Origin: Anaeromyxobacter sp.
GTDB taxonomy: Bacteria; Myxococcota; Myxococcia; Myxococcales; Anaeromyxobacteraceae
Length of the DNA stretch: 5,708 bases
NCBI GenBank assembly: GCA_020028115.1
Contig: JAHWYA010000150.1
Location: forward strand, 1-5,708
Direction of reading: 5' to 3'
Positions 5,623 to 5,708 of the stretch are shown piece after piece (position 1 is the stretch's first letter; every line of letters begins with the position of its first letter). The notes under the pieces are model-generated. The model was not told where the DNA came from and did no database searches. It was given only the letters and a program-made list of their open reading frames with translations. The position numbers and the translations under genes were made by a program.

Positions 5623-5708
5623 TCAGGACTTCCGCGCGGCGTCGGCGCGCTGTCTGAGGCGAGTCGCTGCGGGATGATCGCCGAAGAGCACGAACGCGGC
5701 GTACGGGA
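5623..5708 (-). CDS. C-terminal end of a probable CHAT-domain protein (truncated by the window)
   Basis: On the minus strand a frame enters from the right edge and ends at the TGA complementary to 5623-5625, giving 27 residues. It begins PYAAFVLFGDHPAATRLRQR and ends in a short basic tail, ARKS. CHAT (caspase-like) peptidase domains typically end in a motif of the form HPYYWAAFVLIGD, so PYAAFVLFGD close to the C-terminus suggests the last strand of such a domain. The usual Trp before the AAF is replaced by Tyr. Catalytic His and Cys, and any N-terminal TPR or other partner domains, would lie beyond the window. Codon choice is coding-like with the same mild relaxation as the neighbouring minus-strand gene. 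With so few residues the family call is tentative; the reading frame itself is more secure. Confidence 0.45.
   Translation of the reverse strand, partial: PYAAFVLFGDHPAATRLRQRADAARKS

Noticed and set aside
5497..5708. Plus-strand open frame from GTG 5497 to the window end (starting MKIAVPVLADLFR) as a gene
   Set aside because: No ribosome site is present, A/T third positions increase along it, and beyond 5623 it is antisense to the better supported CHAT-like frame. Its first 13 codons are kept only as an NrfD-tail similarity.

Overview
The window is very GC-rich, and its main genes use almost only G or C at third codon positions. It carries a ClC-type chloride channel, a B12-binding-domain radical SAM protein, a multiheme cytochrome/iron-sulfur/NrfD respiratory module and, at the right edge, what looks like the end of a CHAT-type protein. 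This fits a high-GC, metal- or anaerobically respiring delta-proteobacterial lineage (Myxococcota such as Anaeromyxobacter, or a relative). That placement is an inference from gene content and composition, not from a marker gene.

Left part (1-2009, + strand): the 3' end of a ClC chloride channel/antiporter gene with two C-terminal CBS domains. A short gap with a weak promoter candidate follows, then a complete 409-residue protein with a B12-binding-like N-terminal region and a radical SAM domain. It resembles the MJ_1487-type family of unknown function. The two genes show no evident functional link.

Centre (2010-4989, + strand): a 149-base leader with an unusual AT-rich island, inverted repeats and a perfect GGTACC-centred palindrome precedes a compact three-gene operon. 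The genes encode an exported tetraheme c-type cytochrome, a Tat-exported ferredoxin-like protein with a lipobox and four [4Fe-4S] sites, and a roughly ten-helix NrfD-family quinone-interacting membrane protein. The first two genes overlap (ATGA) and the third follows after 12 bases. Together they should form a membrane complex passing electrons between the quinone pool and periplasmic c-type hemes, most like the Cbc4-type (CbcSTU) quinol:cytochrome complexes described in Geobacter and related to the NrfCD and DsrOP families. No molybdopterin or other terminal catalytic subunit lies in the window.

Right part (4990-5708, - strand): composition changes. Codon use is less extreme and two minus-strand genes appear. 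One is an unrecognised 154-residue soluble protein with a GTG start directly behind a TAGAAT box, which suggests leaderless expression. The other is the last 27 codons of a gene ending in a CHAT-like motif. The intergenic stretch between them holds a 39-base segment resembling the 3' end of the NrfD gene. This looks like an accessory segment abutting the core respiratory operon. I found no tRNA, rRNA, CRISPR array, insertion sequence or clear rho-independent terminator.
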